Below, piece after piece: positions 61,510-64,000 of a stretch of 64,000 bases of DNA; positions within the stretch are counted from its first letter, which is position 1; each line of letters starts with the position of its first letter. The stretch covers positions 2,486,959 to 2,550,958 of the forward strand of contig JAKSZT010054570.1 in assembly GCA_026826555.1 (NCBI GenBank), given 5' to 3'. The DNA comes from Tolypeutes matacus (Eukaryota > Chordata > Mammalia > Cingulata > Chlamyphoridae). Both the position numbers and the translations under genes were made by a program. The notes beneath the pieces were generated by a model that did no database searches, was not told where the DNA came from, and worked only from the letters and a program-made list of their open reading frames with translations.

Positions 61510-62440
61510 CCTGCCCAATTATGAAAGGAATGCTAAATCCTTAGTGTGCCGAGGGGAGGGGCCGGTGGATTACAAATTCAGACCCCAGGCAAACTGAGAG
61601 TCAAAACTGGGTAATTTCCATCCAAAGAACTGTTAAAGGTCCTAATTTAAAATGAATAAAGCTTTTCAGCAGGCCCCTTGTTCCCCTAAATCAATTTGAT
61701 TTTATGTAAACATTTATCTCCTTTGCACTCTCCTACCTAAAACACACTTTGTGTAATCATGCCTTCATAAACATCGTTTTCACCAGATGCATTTTGGAGT
61801 AGGGGCTGAGGTAAATAAGAGGAAGTATAATGACAAGCAGAATGCATTGTAAGGAGTCCAGGTGAGGCAAAACTTTCCGAAAATCCAGGATTAAGTAAGA
61901 AAAAGCACTCTAATTCTAACTGGGGAAAAGATGTAAATTGCTGATGGGAGCGTTGAGGGAAAATGTGGTGCAAGGATGGGGGGCTATTGTTTGGAAAGAG
62001 ATTCAAATGAGAAAAAGGTGAGTGTAAGTGTGTCCACACGGCATCTGGCATGTGTACTGTTGTCAGAGGCCCTGACTGACGTGAACGCACAAATGGGGGA
62101 GTGTACATCTTCCCCTTCAGAAAGACAATGTTTGAATTCTGAGCCATCTTTTCTTAAATAAAAGCAGAATCCTTTCTAATGCTCTCAGGTGACTGTGGGT
62201 AGATACTTCATTGCACTTTAGAAACCAGAGGCAGGTTGTGAATTTGAAAATTGCATAAAGCATCACAGAGCATCTTCTCTGTCCTGCTGAAGGTACCTCG
62301 TAGGAGGACCCCCCCCCCCCCAACAGCTGCACGGCATCCAAGGCCATGCCTAATCCCTTACCCACACCCCCACCCAAAGGAGATTTTATAAAATAATGGG
62401 AAAAAAAAATAGATAGCTGTTACTTCCAAATTCACACCTA
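61510..62440. other. Unique intronic sequence, nothing recognised
   Basis: A C run lies at 62311-62321. A 136-residue minus frame at 61737-62147 has no recognisable domain. Confidence 0.4.
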
Positions 62441-62449
62441 TCCTTATTC

Positions 62450-62770
62450 ATAGATAGGGTCAGAAGCACTTTGCCGAATATTTTTTATCAAATCAAGGGT
62501 GAAAGAGCCCTTTGGATCGAAAAAACGCTCTTAAGAGTGCGATTCTCCTTCTCCCCTCCTTTGTCGTTTACTATTTATCTCCCCATCGGGTTTTTTTTTA
62601 AAGTGATAAATACAATTAATTTGAGCACTAGGTAATTATTTTGTGTGATTGTGAAAATGTAAAAATAAACAGAAGGTCATAATTATAAGAAGCAACCATT
62701 TTTTAAAAGTGTTGCGTTAAAATAGAATTTTCGGAAGCATCGTTGATTTCTACTGATTTTTGTTGGTAAA
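62450..62770. promoter_or_regulatory. Candidate conserved non-coding element upstream of the exon
   Basis: Repeat-free, AT-rich, yet with retained CpGs (ggatcgaaaaaacgctc, gtcgtttac, gcatcgttg). It holds the palindrome CTCTTAAGAG at 62528-62537 and TAAT-type words (caattaattt, gtaattatt). Function is inferred. Confidence 0.3.
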
Positions 62771-62779
62771 TCCTAGAAA

Positions 62780-63939
<1,160 letters not shown>

Positions 63940-63973
<34 letters not shown>
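63940..63973. repeat. Poly(A) run just after the exon
   Basis: About 34 A beginning 58 bases past the exon end, inside the next intron. Confidence 0.95.
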
Positions 63974-63976
<3 letters not shown>

Positions 63977-64000
63977 ATTCACCAATACTGCTAACAATAA

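Overview
The window is non-coding mammalian DNA apart from one exon. The organism is most likely a xenarthran (armadillo, or possibly sloth or anteater). The young SINEs are tRNA-derived elements of the armadillo DAS type, with an A box and B box, a conserved body and an A-rich tail. Several still have target-site duplications of 12-15 bp. Older mammalian repeats (MIR, L2, CR1/L3-like, ancient L1 3' ends) are scattered throughout.

The one gene is at the right end, on the + strand. An 82-bp exon at 63800-63881 has a good acceptor, a candidate branch point and a consensus donor. It encodes 27 residues of the DNA-binding domain of an early B-cell factor (EBF/COE) transcription factor, including CNQNCLK and [12 protein letters not shown] threonine where I recall EBF1 and EBF3 having asparagine, plus a very long AT-rich intron, point to EBF2. 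The family call is near certain and the paralog call is probable. The exon that should precede it, with the zinc-knuckle HxxxCxxCC, was not found. Bases 1-63799 are therefore read as part of the large intron before this exon, and 63882-64000 as the start of the next intron.

Layout: 1-7200 is unique sequence with two MIRs and a 2.1-kb L1-derived block that carries the same roughly 300-bp segment twice. 7200-26900 is rich in SINEs (seven of the nine copies) with L2 pieces, MIR and a CR1/L3-like fragment. 27000-33600 is mostly unique with decayed repeats. 33600-41000 has few repeats and holds the most enhancer-like sequence. 41000-46600 has MIR and L2 fragments and simple repeats. 46600-55300 is again repeat-poor. 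55389-56068 is a strand-asymmetric pyrimidine tract with a higher-order repeat. 56070-62400 has MIR, L2, L1 and two SINEs. 62400-64000 is unique sequence leading into the exon.

Nothing here looks like a new multi-gene system. The main leads are regulatory: two perfect TCCCNNGGGA sites (the EBF consensus) inside what is probably an EBF gene, one of them in an L2 relic; a 16-bp E-box palindrome; a cluster of homeodomain-type and octamer motifs; and several repeat-free blocks that look like conserved enhancers. Conservation could not be tested here.
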